NCBI GenBank assembly: GCA_905620465.1
Contig: CAJQTO010000049.1
Location: 1 to 38,819, forward strand
Length of the DNA: 38,819 nt
DNA from: an uncultured Candidatus Pelagibacter sp.
Lineage (GTDB): Bacteria > Pseudomonadota > Alphaproteobacteria > Pelagibacterales > Pelagibacteraceae
Reading direction: 5' to 3'
Below the pieces are notes generated by a model that was not told the origin of the DNA, made no database searches, and worked only from the letters and a program-made list of their open reading frames with translations. This document shows, in pieces, positions 8,260-16,008 of this stretch. Both the position numbers and the translations under genes were made by a program. The first letter of the stretch is position 1. Each line of letters starts with the position of its first letter.

Positions 8260-8348
8260 CAAGCTTTCTCCTTCTCGATTAATTAGTAATTATAAATTAC
8301 ACCACAACGATAAGAGTTACTCAAGTTGAAAAAAAATAAACTTTCTAC

Positions 8349-8927
8349 TTATGCTAGAAAATAATATCCAGAAATTACCAAACAAATTGCAACTATTGAA
8401 TAAATTAATGTTTTATTTAAAGGTTTAAAAATATTTTTTTTTATTGAAGTAAGTTTTTCAATATTTTCATGTGATTTAGTTGTTGTTAGTTTAGGTGTAA
8501 TTAATTCTGAAAATTTTCCAAAAAATATATCTGCCATTTTTTTCGCAGTCATATCAATTAATCGTGAACCCACTTGGGCAATTTTACCACCTACATTTGC
8601 CTCAACAGTATAAGCAAGTTTTGTTCCACCCTCATGATCTTCAAGGCTTACCGTAGCTTCTCCTGACGCAAATCCAACTGGAGAATTTCCTGATCCCGTT
8701 ATTTTATAACTATTTGGTGGATTGAGATCTTTTAATTCTATGTCACCTGTAAAGGTTACATTAAATGGACCAATCTTATTTGTTGCTGTCGCAGTGAACT
8801 CTGTATCAGAATTTTTTTTTAATTCTTCGCATCCAGGTATAGCTTGTTTCAATACTTCTGGATCATTTAAAGCATCCCAAACTTTTTGTTTTTTTAAATT
8901 AATTTGATATAATCCAGTAAGTTTCAT
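8349..8927 (-). CDS. CoxG-like SRPBCC protein with C-terminal membrane anchor
   Basis: The first ~145 residues form a CoxG/SRPBCC lipid-transfer-type fold: MKLTGLYQI, VWDALNDPEVLKQAIPGCEEL, the GSGNSPVGFASGEATVSLE strand block and the GGKIAQVGSRLIDMTAKKMADIFF C-terminal helix. After a lysine-rich linker the protein ends in a single hydrophobic segment (about residues 172-190). Such a tail is typical of CoxG, which in Oligotropha carboxidovorans is reported to anchor CO dehydrogenase to the inner membrane. Here it is the promoter-proximal gene of the operon, about 90 bases ahead of coxS. It starts back-to-back with the DUF1244 gene, only 24 bases apart. Confidence 0.88.
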   Translation of the reverse strand: MKLTGLYQINLKKQKVWDALNDPEVLKQAIPGCEELKKNSDTEFTATATNKIGPFNVTFTGDIELKDLNPPNSYKITGSGNSPVGFASGEATVSLEDHEGGTKLAYTVEANVGGKIAQVGSRLIDMTAKKMADIFFGKFSELITPKLTTTKSHENIEKLTSIKKNIFKPLNKTLIYSIVAICLVISGYYFLA

Positions 8928-8932
8928 TAATA

Positions 8933-8943
8933 ATTTATATACT
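8933..8943. promoter_or_regulatory. Candidate overlapping divergent -10 elements for coxG and the DUF1244 gene
   Basis: The 24-base gap between two divergent start codons holds TATAAAT on the minus strand (8939-8933), five bases before the coxG ATG. It also holds TATACT on the plus strand (8938-8943), eight bases before the DUF1244 ATG. Each places a predicted transcription start at or near the A of ATG, so both mRNAs could be leaderless. No Shine-Dalgarno sequence is visible for either gene. In A+T-rich DNA such matches arise easily, so support is mainly positional. Confidence 0.35.
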
Positions 8944-8951
8944 AATTAAAT

Positions 8952-9198
8952 ATGGATGATAATACAAAAAAAAAATTACAATCCGCAACCTTTGAAAGAT
9001 TGCTTCGTCATTTGGATGAGAGAAAAGATGTTCAAAATATAGACATAATGAATCTTGTAGGTTTTTGCAGAAATTGCTTATCTAGATGGTACAGGGAAGA
9101 GGCAGAAAAAAAAAGGTATCACAATTACCGATCCAGAGGCGAGAGAACTTATTTATAGGATGCCTTATTCTGAATGGAAAAAAAAATATCAAAAATAA
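8952..9198 (+). CDS. DUF1244 protein, frameshifted at an A9 run
   Basis: The open frame in the track (8952-9158) starts as a typical DUF1244 protein: FERLLRHLDERKDVQNIDIMNL and GFCRNCLSRWYREEAEKK. It then turns into unrelated residues exactly at a run of nine A (9106-9114). Removing one A continues the conserved family ending, GITITDPEARELIYRMPYSEW and KKKYQK, to a TAA at 9196-9198, giving about 81 residues. The gene is therefore complete but out of frame by +1 in a homopolymer. Possible causes are a sequencing or assembly error, a real mutation, or transcriptional slippage that restores the frame. The two-cysteine CRNC motif suggests metal binding; the function of DUF1244 is unknown. The corrected stop abuts the moaB stop. 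Confidence 0.85.
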
Positions 9199-9699
9199 TT
9201 ATTTTTCTTTTAGTCTAGGAAATAATTCAACAAAATTACAAGGTTTGTGATTTATATCAAGCTGATGCTTTAAAATTCCATCCCATGCATCAGTCACTCC
9301 ACCAGAAGATCCTGGTAAGGCAAAGACATATTTGCCATTAGCTAATACGGCGCATGCTCTAGATTGAATTGCAGATGTACCAACTGTTTTAAGACTAATT
9401 GTTCTAAATATTTCACCAAAGCCTGGGATGTGTTTGTCAGCAATTTCATTTACTGCTTCAGGAGTGATGTCTCTTCCAGTTAATCCTGTGCCACCTGTTG
9501 TAATAATAACATCTATATTTTTTTGATTTAACCAATTTTTTAAAATTATAATAATATCTTCTTTATTATCTTTGCAAATTTTTCTTTCTACTAGCTTATG
9601 TTTGGCTTCTTCAATTTTATTTACTAAAATAGATCCTGATTTATCATTTTCTAAAGTTCTAGTGTCTGTAACGGTTAAAAGTGCTATATTTACAATCAT
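9199..9699 (-). CDS. moaB: MoaB/MogA-family molybdenum cofactor protein
   Basis: A 166-residue MoaB/Mog-fold protein that would adenylylate molybdopterin before metal insertion by MoeA. Diagnostic segments are ALLTVTDTR at the N-terminus, IITTGGTGLTGRDITPEA (the molybdopterin-binding TGGTG motif, about residues 66-83), IPGFGEIFR and ALPGSSGGVTDAWD near the C-terminus. Length and the short C-terminal part match MoaB rather than the longer MogA; in bacteria either can do the job. Its coding end touches the corrected DUF1244 stop. It starts 18 bases from the divergent TSUP gene. MoeA is not in the window. Confidence 0.92.
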   Translation of the reverse strand: MIVNIALLTVTDTRTLENDKSGSILVNKIEEAKHKLVERKICKDNKEDIIIILKNWLNQKNIDVIITTGGTGLTGRDITPEAVNEIADKHIPGFGEIFRTISLKTVGTSAIQSRACAVLANGKYVFALPGSSGGVTDAWDGILKHQLDINHKPCNFVELFPRLKEK

Positions 9700-9717
9700 A
9701 AATTTAAATTATTTTTA

Positions 9718-10464
9718 ATGATTATATTATCAATTTTATTTTTTATAACAGCAATATTATATTCAAGTGTAGGGTTTGGTGGTGGATCAACATATTTAGC
9801 TCTTTTACTAATTTGGGAAATTCCATATTATATCTTTCCTGTTATTGCTCTTTGTTGCAACATAATTGTCGTTTCTGGAAATTGCTTTAATTATATTAGA
9901 GCTGGCAATATTAATATTAAATTAATAACACCTTATTTAGTTTCCTCTATTCCAATGGCTTTTATTGGTGGATCTCTAGCAATAGATGAAAGTTTTTTTG
10001 AGCTATTACTTTTTATAATTTTGTCTTCAGCTGGATTTTTATTATTTTACAAATTTAAATCTTTTGATGACACAAAAGAAGTTTACAGAAATATTCCTAA
10101 AATAATTTCATTTTTAATTGGTGGTTCTATTGGATTTTTGTCTGGAATGGTTGGAATTGGTGGTGGTATTTTTTTGAGCCCAATACTTTTTTTGATAAAC
10201 GCAGGTAAAGCCAAACATATAGCAACTGCCGCATCACTCTTTATTTTCATTAATTCTACTGCTGGTTTGTTCGGTCAACTTACAAAAAATTTTGTTTTTA
10301 ATGAAATATATAATTATTGGCCTCTTTTTTTATTAGTTTTAATGGGTGGCCAATTAGGAAATTTTTTAAATATAAAAATTTTTCCAGCTCGTATATTAGC
10401 ACTTATTACTGCTGGGCTTGTTATATTTGTTGCTATAAGAATGGGTTTTAAATTGTTTGTGTAA
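9718..10464 (+). CDS. TSUP (TauE/SafE) family permease
   Basis: An inner-membrane protein of 248 residues with about eight hydrophobic segments and the duplicated family motif: SSVGFGGGS (about residues 16-24) in the first half and SGMVGIGGGIFLSP (about 140-153) in the second. TSUP proteins move small sulfur- or organic anions such as sulfite, sulfoacetate or thiosulfate across the membrane. Being divergent from moaB and close to a molybdoenzyme operon is suggestive but does not define the substrate. Its start codon lies 18 bases from that of moaB, so its promoter must overlap coding sequence. Confidence 0.88.
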   Translation: MIILSILFFITAILYSSVGFGGGSTYLALLLIWEIPYYIFPVIALCCNIIVVSGNCFNYIRAGNINIKLITPYLVSSIPMAFIGGSLAIDESFFELLLFIILSSAGFLLFYKFKSFDDTKEVYRNIPKIISFLIGGSIGFLSGMVGIGGGIFLSPILFLINAGKAKHIATAASLFIFINSTAGLFGQLTKNFVFNEIYNYWPLFLLVLMGGQLGNFLNIKIFPARILALITAGLVIFVAIRMGFKLFV

Positions 10465-10493
10465 TATGTTTATAAAATCAATATAAAAAGAAT

Positions 10494-11084
10494 ATGAAAA
10501 TTTTTAGAGCATTCGGCCCAACAATGGGAAAAAGTAAATTATCGAAAAAATTTATTAAAGTAATTAATAATCAGATTGATAGGATCTCTCTAACAAAAAA
10601 AAATGATTATAGCTCAAAACTTGCAAGTCAAATTAAGAATGAAATTAAATTCACGGGTGTCTTTATTAAAAAAAAATTATCTAAAGAATTAAATAAAAAT
10701 ATTAAAGAATATTTAAAAAAATCAGGTCTAGATAATTTCAAAGAAATTAAAATAACTAACCTTTGGGTAGTTAGACAATTTAAAAATGAATATAACCCTA
10801 TTCATTATCACGAAGATCAAATATCTGGTGTTGGTTATCTGAAAATACCCCAAAATATGAACCAAAATAAAATGGTTATAAATAAAAAAATTAAAACAAA
10901 TGGAACAATTGATTTTATAAATGGTCAGAAAAACTTTTTAAGTAAAAGTATCTATAACTTAAATCCTAAACTTGGTGATCTTTTAATTTTTCCAAACTAT
11001 TTAATGCATACAGCTTATCCATTTAATATAAATGGTGAGAGACGATCTTTTTCTTTTAACGCAAAAATTATATTTAAAAAATAA
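10494..11084 (+). CDS. Putative 2-oxoglutarate/Fe(II)-dependent oxygenase
   Basis: A 196-residue protein whose C-terminal two thirds fit the 2OG-Fe(II) oxygenase fold of the type often annotated as '2OG-Fe(II) oxygenase family (PF13759-like)'. IHYHEDQISGVGYLKIP supplies the iron ligands, probably H106 and D108 (H104 is the alternative first ligand). H172 in LMHTAYPF is the distal histidine, and GERRSFSFN about ten residues later gives the arginine that binds 2-oxoglutarate. DLLIFPNYLMH is the usual strand before the distal histidine. The N-terminal ~60 residues are lysine-rich and unassigned. It lies 29 bases after the TSUP gene on the same strand. The substrate is unknown. Confidence 0.8.
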   Translation: MKIFRAFGPTMGKSKLSKKFIKVINNQIDRISLTKKNDYSSKLASQIKNEIKFTGVFIKKKLSKELNKNIKEYLKKSGLDNFKEIKITNLWVVRQFKNEYNPIHYHEDQISGVGYLKIPQNMNQNKMVINKKIKTNGTIDFINGQKNFLSKSIYNLNPKLGDLLIFPNYLMHTAYPFNINGERRSFSFNAKIIFKK

Positions 11085-11246
11085 TTTACAGTACAATTAA
11101 ACTAATATATAAAGTAATTGCTGACTTAATTTTTATTGTATACTTTAGTTGATAAAATAAAAATTATTAAAATAATTGGTAAAAGTAGTTAAACTATATT
11201 ATGTACCTCATAGAAACTTAAAATACTAAAAAGATTATAGTAAGAA

Positions 11247-12152
11247 ATGAATAAAAAATTTTTTAAGGAAATAAGAATTTTAGACGGTGGAATGGGCCAA
11301 GAGTTATTAGCAAGAGGCATGAAAGCTAATGGAACACTTTGGAGCGCAAATGCCTTATTACAAGAAAAATATCATAAGCTATTATTAGATACTCACTTAG
11401 ATTTTATTAAATCAGGGGCTGAAGTTATCATTACTAACACTTTTACTTTAAGAAGAAAAAGATTATGTGAAAATAATGTTGATGATAAATTTGAATATTT
11501 AAATAAAAAAGCTGGTGAGATAGCTATGAAAGCTAAAAATTTAAACCCTCATGTCTTAATTGCAGGAGGTTTGCCACCACAAGACAAAACATACCAAGCT
11601 GACAAAAGAGATGATGATATAATTAGAAATGCCTTCTATGAACAGGCTAAAATTTTAAATCCTTTTATTGATTTTTTTTATTTTGATGTTTTGAGTAGTG
11701 TAAGAGAATTTAGACTCGGAATTGAAGCTATCAAAGATTTTAATAAACCATACCTAATTGGTGCTCATATTTCTGAAGGGACGGTGCTGCCCAGCAAAGA
11801 AAAATTATCAGATATTGTTAACAAAATTGATCATAAAAACTTACTTGGAATAATGCTTTCTTGTGTTTCGCCAGAAAATTATGAAAAAAACTTGGATGAG
11901 ATTAAAAATTTAGGCATTCCTTTTGGGTTTAAGCTTAATGCATTTATAACAACTTCTCCAAAAGGTGGATATTTTGCTAATTATACAAAAAATGGTGGCA
12001 ACCCAAATGAATTTTTAGGCCAAAGAAAAGATCTTGATCCAAAAAAAATGTCTGTATTTGTTAAAAAATTTAAAGATGCTGGTGCTACAATTCTAGGAGG
12101 GTGTTGTGAAACAAGACCTAGTCATATTAAAGAAATGTCTATGCTAAAATAA
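11247..12152 (+). CDS. Homocysteine S-methyltransferase-family protein
   Basis: A 301-residue (beta/alpha)8-barrel methyltransferase of the homocysteine S-methyltransferase family. ILDGGMGQEL marks the first strand, ITNTFTLRR the second. The zinc cysteines are C206 (LSCVSPE) and the pair C286/C287 in ILGGCCETRPSHI. It would transfer a methyl group to homocysteine to give methionine; the donor (S-methylmethionine, glycine betaine, DMSP or another onium compound) cannot be read from sequence. A 162-base A+T-rich gap precedes it, in which I see no SAM riboswitch. Its stop codon abuts the stop of the opposing DUF3726-like gene. Confidence 0.9.
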   Translation: MNKKFFKEIRILDGGMGQELLARGMKANGTLWSANALLQEKYHKLLLDTHLDFIKSGAEVIITNTFTLRRKRLCENNVDDKFEYLNKKAGEIAMKAKNLNPHVLIAGGLPPQDKTYQADKRDDDIIRNAFYEQAKILNPFIDFFYFDVLSSVREFRLGIEAIKDFNKPYLIGAHISEGTVLPSKEKLSDIVNKIDHKNLLGIMLSCVSPENYEKNLDEIKNLGIPFGFKLNAFITTSPKGGYFANYTKNGGNPNEFLGQRKDLDPKKMSVFVKKFKDAGATILGGCCETRPSHIKEMSMLK

Positions 12153-12764
12153 TTAATCATTATCTGTTAATTCTGCTCCAGCCCCACCTACTTTTGAACT
12201 TTCACTTTCTTCAACAAAGGTATTTTCAGATAGTTTGTAAAGCTCTTTCCACTCACTTTCCTCAAAAGAGTCTTCGTTTTCCTTAAATTTAATTGAAACA
12301 TTATTTCCTATCTCTATTATATCTTCATTTGAAGAGTTAGCATATATGCTGTTATTGTAGTTTAACAAAAAAGCTCTGTTATCTATCTTTAATTCTAATT
12401 TCTTTCCAATAACTTCAGAAGCTCTACTTGCAAATGGTAAAAAAAGTAACGGATAAGCTATTTTTTCAAATTTAATTTCATTCAAAATTTCTAATGATCT
12501 AACTTGATCTAAAAAATTTAATCCGGCAATTATTGGGCAAAATTCAATTTTAGATATTTTATTTTCATTACTAATAAGGTTTATTTTTTCAAAATTTTTC
12601 TTATTTCTAGCTCTAAAATAATAATTTAAATTTTTTATTCCATTCAACCCAAACAGCTCTAACATTCTAATATTTTTTCCAACCTCTTCTGCAATACCCC
12701 ATGAAAAACCAGCAGCTCTACTAGATCTTTTTGATACTGTTTCTATTTCACTTAAAGATTTCAT
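12153..12764 (-). CDS. DUF3726-like protein, last gene of a three-gene cassette
   Basis: A 203-residue protein starting MKSLSEIETVSKRSSRAAGFSWG and continuing AEEVGKNIRMLELFG, which I recognise as the start of the DUF3726 family (residues 1-35). The middle contains EFCPIIAGLNFLDQV, LPFASRASEVIGKKLEL and a polar C-terminus ending in an EEWKELY-like helix and a flexible acidic tail. There are no membrane segments or signal peptide. Function is not known. The ATG follows the stop of the 553-residue gene immediately (TAAATG), so the two are translationally coupled. The domain name is from memory and should be treated as probable. Confidence 0.72.
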   Translation of the reverse strand: MKSLSEIETVSKRSSRAAGFSWGIAEEVGKNIRMLELFGLNGIKNLNYYFRARNKKNFEKINLISNENKISKIEFCPIIAGLNFLDQVRSLEILNEIKFEKIAYPLLFLPFASRASEVIGKKLELKIDNRAFLLNYNNSIYANSSNEDIIEIGNNVSIKFKENEDSFEESEWKELYKLSENTFVEESESSKVGGAGAELTDND

Positions 12765-14426
12765 TTAGTTTAATGAATTATAGACCCAATGATCATCATA
12801 ATTTTTTAATTGTTCTGGTAGTGGTGCACCTTGAAACATACATATACGCAACCATTTATCAGACCTTGGATCAAATTTTAATGCACCGAAAAAAGATAAT
12901 TTTAACCTTAACATGTCAATAGGTACTATGGATTGTCCTATTAAATTATCTTGTATTTCTGAATATGGGAATTTTTCGATTATAAATGCTCTTCTAACAA
13001 CATGTCTCAAATCTGAATTGTTAACTAAAAATCTATCAATTGTTAAGCTATTCTTAAATTTGGATAATAAATCATAAAGTTTTTTTATGTCTCTTGCTAT
13101 AGCCAATGGTTGTTCTAACTCTGATCCATTTTCTATAAATCTATCTGCAAGTCTCGGTTCTTCTTTATTTTTAGAAATAAACCAAAAATTTTGATTATTT
13201 TCTTTTTTTAAAAAATCTATATTTAATATCTTAGAGTACTTATCTTCTAATATATTCTTTAATTCTAAAATCGTTCTATTTGTTGGTATATTAAAATATT
13301 TTTCTTCTTCTGAGCTCATTGTATTAATTAATGGATTTATTATATTATCATAAGGTTCCATCATCATTGACACAACATACTCAATACATTCTTCTCCAGA
13401 GTTTTTCTCTAACCACAGATAAATTTCATTGAATGCAAATTCTTTTGAAAAATCGAATTTTTTTTCAATAATATTAATAAAAATATTTAAATCATTTAAT
13501 AATGCTTTTATTTTATTTTGTTGGTATTCACTTTCTGTATTCCAAGATGTTATATTTTTAATAGATTTTTTTAAACAAATTTTAAATAAGTCACTATCTT
13601 CAGTTTTTATATTTTTTATTTCTCTTATTTTTTTTAATGCTGTTTCTCTTGCGTATATCCAATTGTTCAAAAGTGTGGGATGATTAACAATAAAAGGTGC
13701 CATCCCTAATCCAGTGGAATTACCTATTCCAAGGTTTTTACATATTTCTGGATCTAAATTTACTGCTTTCTTGGGGTTTTTATTTTTTGCTACATGATTA
13801 ACCTGATCAAAAGTAAATTGCCTAACCAAATAAACCAACATCATTTCAAGTCTAAAAGGTCCATAAATTTCTTCTCTATTCTTTATTCTAAATCTATCTG
13901 CTAAACCAAATTTGCCAGAACCATATACGGCTGTTGTTCGATAAAGATAACCTACTTTAGATAGTAAGTTTATATCTGGTTGAATTCCATTGCTCAAACT
14001 TTCCACTACGTGGTTAAATATGCGCACAGACTTGTTTGCTCTAGATAAAGTTAATTCTTTATATGATAGTCTTCCAACTTCTTGTTTAGGCACTTCATTT
14101 TTTAATCTTTCAATATCTTTTTTTGTAGGAACGCCATCATGAAGTGTAAATGCTGCATCCCATTTTGTTGCAATTACTCTGTCCGATCTTTCATCTTTTT
14201 CAAGTTTATTAGCAAAACAAATTAAAGAATAAACTCTATCATTTTTTGTAAATGAATAAACGACAGTACCATAACCAAATTCATCTAAATTAAATAAATC
14301 TCTTTTATATTCCCAGTCTTTAAATTCTTTTAAAAAACTTCTTAAAAAAGATAATTTTGATTGATGAAATGATCCCAATCTAGATAATTTCATTATAACA
14401 TTTGGATCTCTTAATTCTACTTGCAC
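12765..14426 (-). CDS. Conserved-looking 553-residue protein of unknown function
   Basis: I do not recognise the family. The protein is soluble, without signal peptide or membrane helices. It starts with GTG in a TAGTG overlap with the upstream M19-like gene and ends directly before the DUF3726-like ATG. Glycine- and aromatic-rich islands look like conserved core: DEFGYGTVVYSF, KWDAAFTLHDG, GRLSYKELTLSRANKSVRIF, YRTTAVYGSGKFGLADR, GPFRLEMMLVYLVRQF and GNSTGLGMAPFIVNHP. The central region (about residues 260-450) is richer in lysine, asparagine and charged helices and looks less constrained. The island pattern suggests an enzyme or a large binding scaffold acting on the same compound as its partners. 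No catalytic motif is identifiable by eye. Confidence 0.8.
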   Translation of the reverse strand: MQVELRDPNVIMKLSRLGSFHQSKLSFLRSFLKEFKDWEYKRDLFNLDEFGYGTVVYSFTKNDRVYSLICFANKLEKDERSDRVIATKWDAAFTLHDGVPTKKDIERLKNEVPKQEVGRLSYKELTLSRANKSVRIFNHVVESLSNGIQPDINLLSKVGYLYRTTAVYGSGKFGLADRFRIKNREEIYGPFRLEMMLVYLVRQFTFDQVNHVAKNKNPKKAVNLDPEICKNLGIGNSTGLGMAPFIVNHPTLLNNWIYARETALKKIREIKNIKTEDSDLFKICLKKSIKNITSWNTESEYQQNKIKALLNDLNIFINIIEKKFDFSKEFAFNEIYLWLEKNSGEECIEYVVSMMMEPYDNIINPLINTMSSEEEKYFNIPTNRTILELKNILEDKYSKILNIDFLKKENNQNFWFISKNKEEPRLADRFIENGSELEQPLAIARDIKKLYDLLSKFKNSLTIDRFLVNNSDLRHVVRRAFIIEKFPYSEIQDNLIGQSIVPIDMLRLKLSFFGALKFDPRSDKWLRICMFQGAPLPEQLKNYDDHWVYNSLN

Positions 14427-15394
14427 TAGCTAATTCCTTTATAAAAATTATACCAATTATTACCCAAAATACCATTTATCTCATCATCATTAAAACCAAC
14501 TTTTTTTAAACCTGTTTCTAAATTTTTAAATCCTCTTGCATCAATAAACCAATTTGGCTGTTCAGGAAAGCCTGGTTTATTTTTTGATCCTTCACCAAAA
14601 TTTTTAGCTTTAGTCCATGTTCCATTTCTCATCCACTCAACTATACTATCTGGTTGGTTAAGACATAAATCAGATCCAATACCAATATTTTCTGCTCCCA
14701 TGATTTCTGCAGTTTTTGCAGTCATTTCACAAAAGCTTTCAAGTGTACAATTGGTACTATTTTTTAAATGATGTGCATATAACGAAAGGCCCAGCATTCC
14801 ACCACTTTCTGCCAAAGCTTTTAATAAATCATTTGATTTATTTCTTTTGGCTGCGTGCCAAAATGTTGGATTTGCATGTGTAATTGCAATTGGTTTTTCA
14901 CTAATATCAATTGCATCTAAGCTGCTTTTTTCTGCTGAATGAGACATATCAATTGCTATGCCAACTCTATTCATTTCTTTAATTGCTTCTCTTCCAAAAT
15001 TGGTAACTCCACTATCATTTGTTTCATAACATCCCGTAGCAAGTAATGATTGGTTGTTGTATGTAAGTTGCATAAACCTACATCCTTGTTCATGAACTTT
15101 CTCTATTAAGGCAATATTATCTTCAATTGGTGAGCAGTTCTGAAAGCCAAAAAAAATTGCTGTTTTGTTCTCTTCTTTTGCTTTTTCAATATCTTTAAAA
15201 TCTTTACCTAAAAAAATTAAATCTGAATTTTCTTTAAAATGCTTATTCCAGGAATTAATAACATTTTGAAGCTCATCGAAGTCCTCGTGGTAAGCAATAG
15301 TCACGTGAACAGCGTCCAGTCCAGCATCCCTATTAATTTCAAAGATTTTTCTAGACCAATTGCAATACTGTAAATTATCAATCTTAAAATTCAT
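14426..15394 (-). CDS. M19 (renal dipeptidase-like) family protein with altered metal site
   Basis: A 322-residue TIM-barrel protein of the membrane-dipeptidase (M19) superfamily. Retained are IDMSH (H152), AITHANP (H173), RNKSNDLLKALAESGGMLG and a late GIGSDLC. The canonical N-terminal HxD is absent (LQY at residues 8-10) and the bridging glutamate of 'EGG' reads FQN (Q85). A classical dinuclear Zn dipeptidase is therefore unlikely. It resembles the M19-like protein encoded beside dimethylglycine catabolism genes in Pseudomonas (PA5396), which has a similarly altered start. There is no signal peptide, so it is cytosolic. It heads the cassette and overlaps the 553-residue gene by one base. 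Confidence 0.85.
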   Translation of the reverse strand: MNFKIDNLQYCNWSRKIFEINRDAGLDAVHVTIAYHEDFDELQNVINSWNKHFKENSDLIFLGKDFKDIEKAKEENKTAIFFGFQNCSPIEDNIALIEKVHEQGCRFMQLTYNNQSLLATGCYETNDSGVTNFGREAIKEMNRVGIAIDMSHSAEKSSLDAIDISEKPIAITHANPTFWHAAKRNKSNDLLKALAESGGMLGLSLYAHHLKNSTNCTLESFCEMTAKTAEIMGAENIGIGSDLCLNQPDSIVEWMRNGTWTKAKNFGEGSKNKPGFPEQPNWFIDARGFKNLETGLKKVGFNDDEINGILGNNWYNFYKGIS

Positions 15395-15482
15395 TTATTT
15401 TTATTAATTTTTAAGAATACCCATAAGAAACATAAATTCTATTAATTTTATTGAAATATAGACTTTAATTTGAAATAACTGT

Positions 15483-15509
15483 TTAGGTGATAAAAAAATT
15501 AACACCTAA
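15483..15509 (+). promoter_or_regulatory. Hairpin covering the purE start codon
   Basis: TTAGGTG (15483-15489) is the perfect complement of CACCTAA (15503-15509). After one A-A mismatch three more A-T pairs can close a five-A loop. The last base of the 3' arm is the A of the purE ATG. The AGGTG of the 5' arm is the only Shine-Dalgarno-like sequence nearby and is itself sequestered. The structure could tune purE translation. A chance hairpin remains possible because the stem is short. Confidence 0.4.
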
Positions 15510-16000
15510 TGTCTAAAATTAAATCTAATAAAGTTTCTATTGTAATGGGAAGTCAGTCTGACTTCAAAACCATGAAGTTATGTCAAAAAGTTCTTAAATT
15601 ACTAAAAATTAAATTTGAAACTAAAATTATTTCAGCACACAGAACTCCGAAAAGGATGTACGAGTATGCAAAAAATGCTGAAAAAAATAATATTGCAGTT
15701 ATTATAGCTGGAGCTGGTGGTTCTGCACATTTGCCTGGAATGATTTCAGCATTAACATCGCTACCAGTTTTGGGTGTACCGATTGAAAGTAAAAAACTTA
15801 AGGGTTTAGACAGTCTTTTATCAATTGTCCAAATGCCAAAAGGTATACCTGTCGGAACCTTAGCTATTGGAGAAGATGGTGCAATTAATTCAGCATTATT
15901 GGCTGCATCTATAATTGCAATCAGCGACAATAAAATCCAAAAAAATTTAAAACAATGGCGGATTAGTCAAAGCAGATCTGTTAATAGAAAACCTAAATAA
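15509..16000 (+). CDS. purE: N5-carboxyaminoimidazole ribonucleotide mutase PurE
   Basis: Moves the carboxyl group of N5-CAIR to carbon 4 to give CAIR in de novo purine synthesis. Class I PurE motifs are all present: VSIVMGSQSD (residues 9-18), the catalytic ISAHRTP (about 41-47), IIAGAGGSAHLPGMIS (about 66-81), and MPKGIPVGTLAIG (about 109-121). The length of 163 is standard. purK follows after 8 bases, forming the usual purEK pair. The start codon is part of a short hairpin. The divergent M19-like gene begins 114 bases upstream. Confidence 0.97.
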   Translation: MSKIKSNKVSIVMGSQSDFKTMKLCQKVLKLLKIKFETKIISAHRTPKRMYEYAKNAEKNNIAVIIAGAGGSAHLPGMISALTSLPVLGVPIESKKLKGLDSLLSIVQMPKGIPVGTLAIGEDGAINSALLAASIIAISDNKIQKNLKQWRISQSRSVNRKPK

Positions 16001-16008
16001 TTTTAAAT

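Noticed and set aside
11085-11246. Possible SAM riboswitch before the homocysteine methyltransferase gene
   Set aside because: The gap is almost pure A/T and none of the conserved SAM-II or SAM-V core sequences could be found; only chance short hairpins are present.
15583-15930. 115-residue minus-strand ORF
   Set aside because: Shadow of purE, whose motifs are complete on the other strand.
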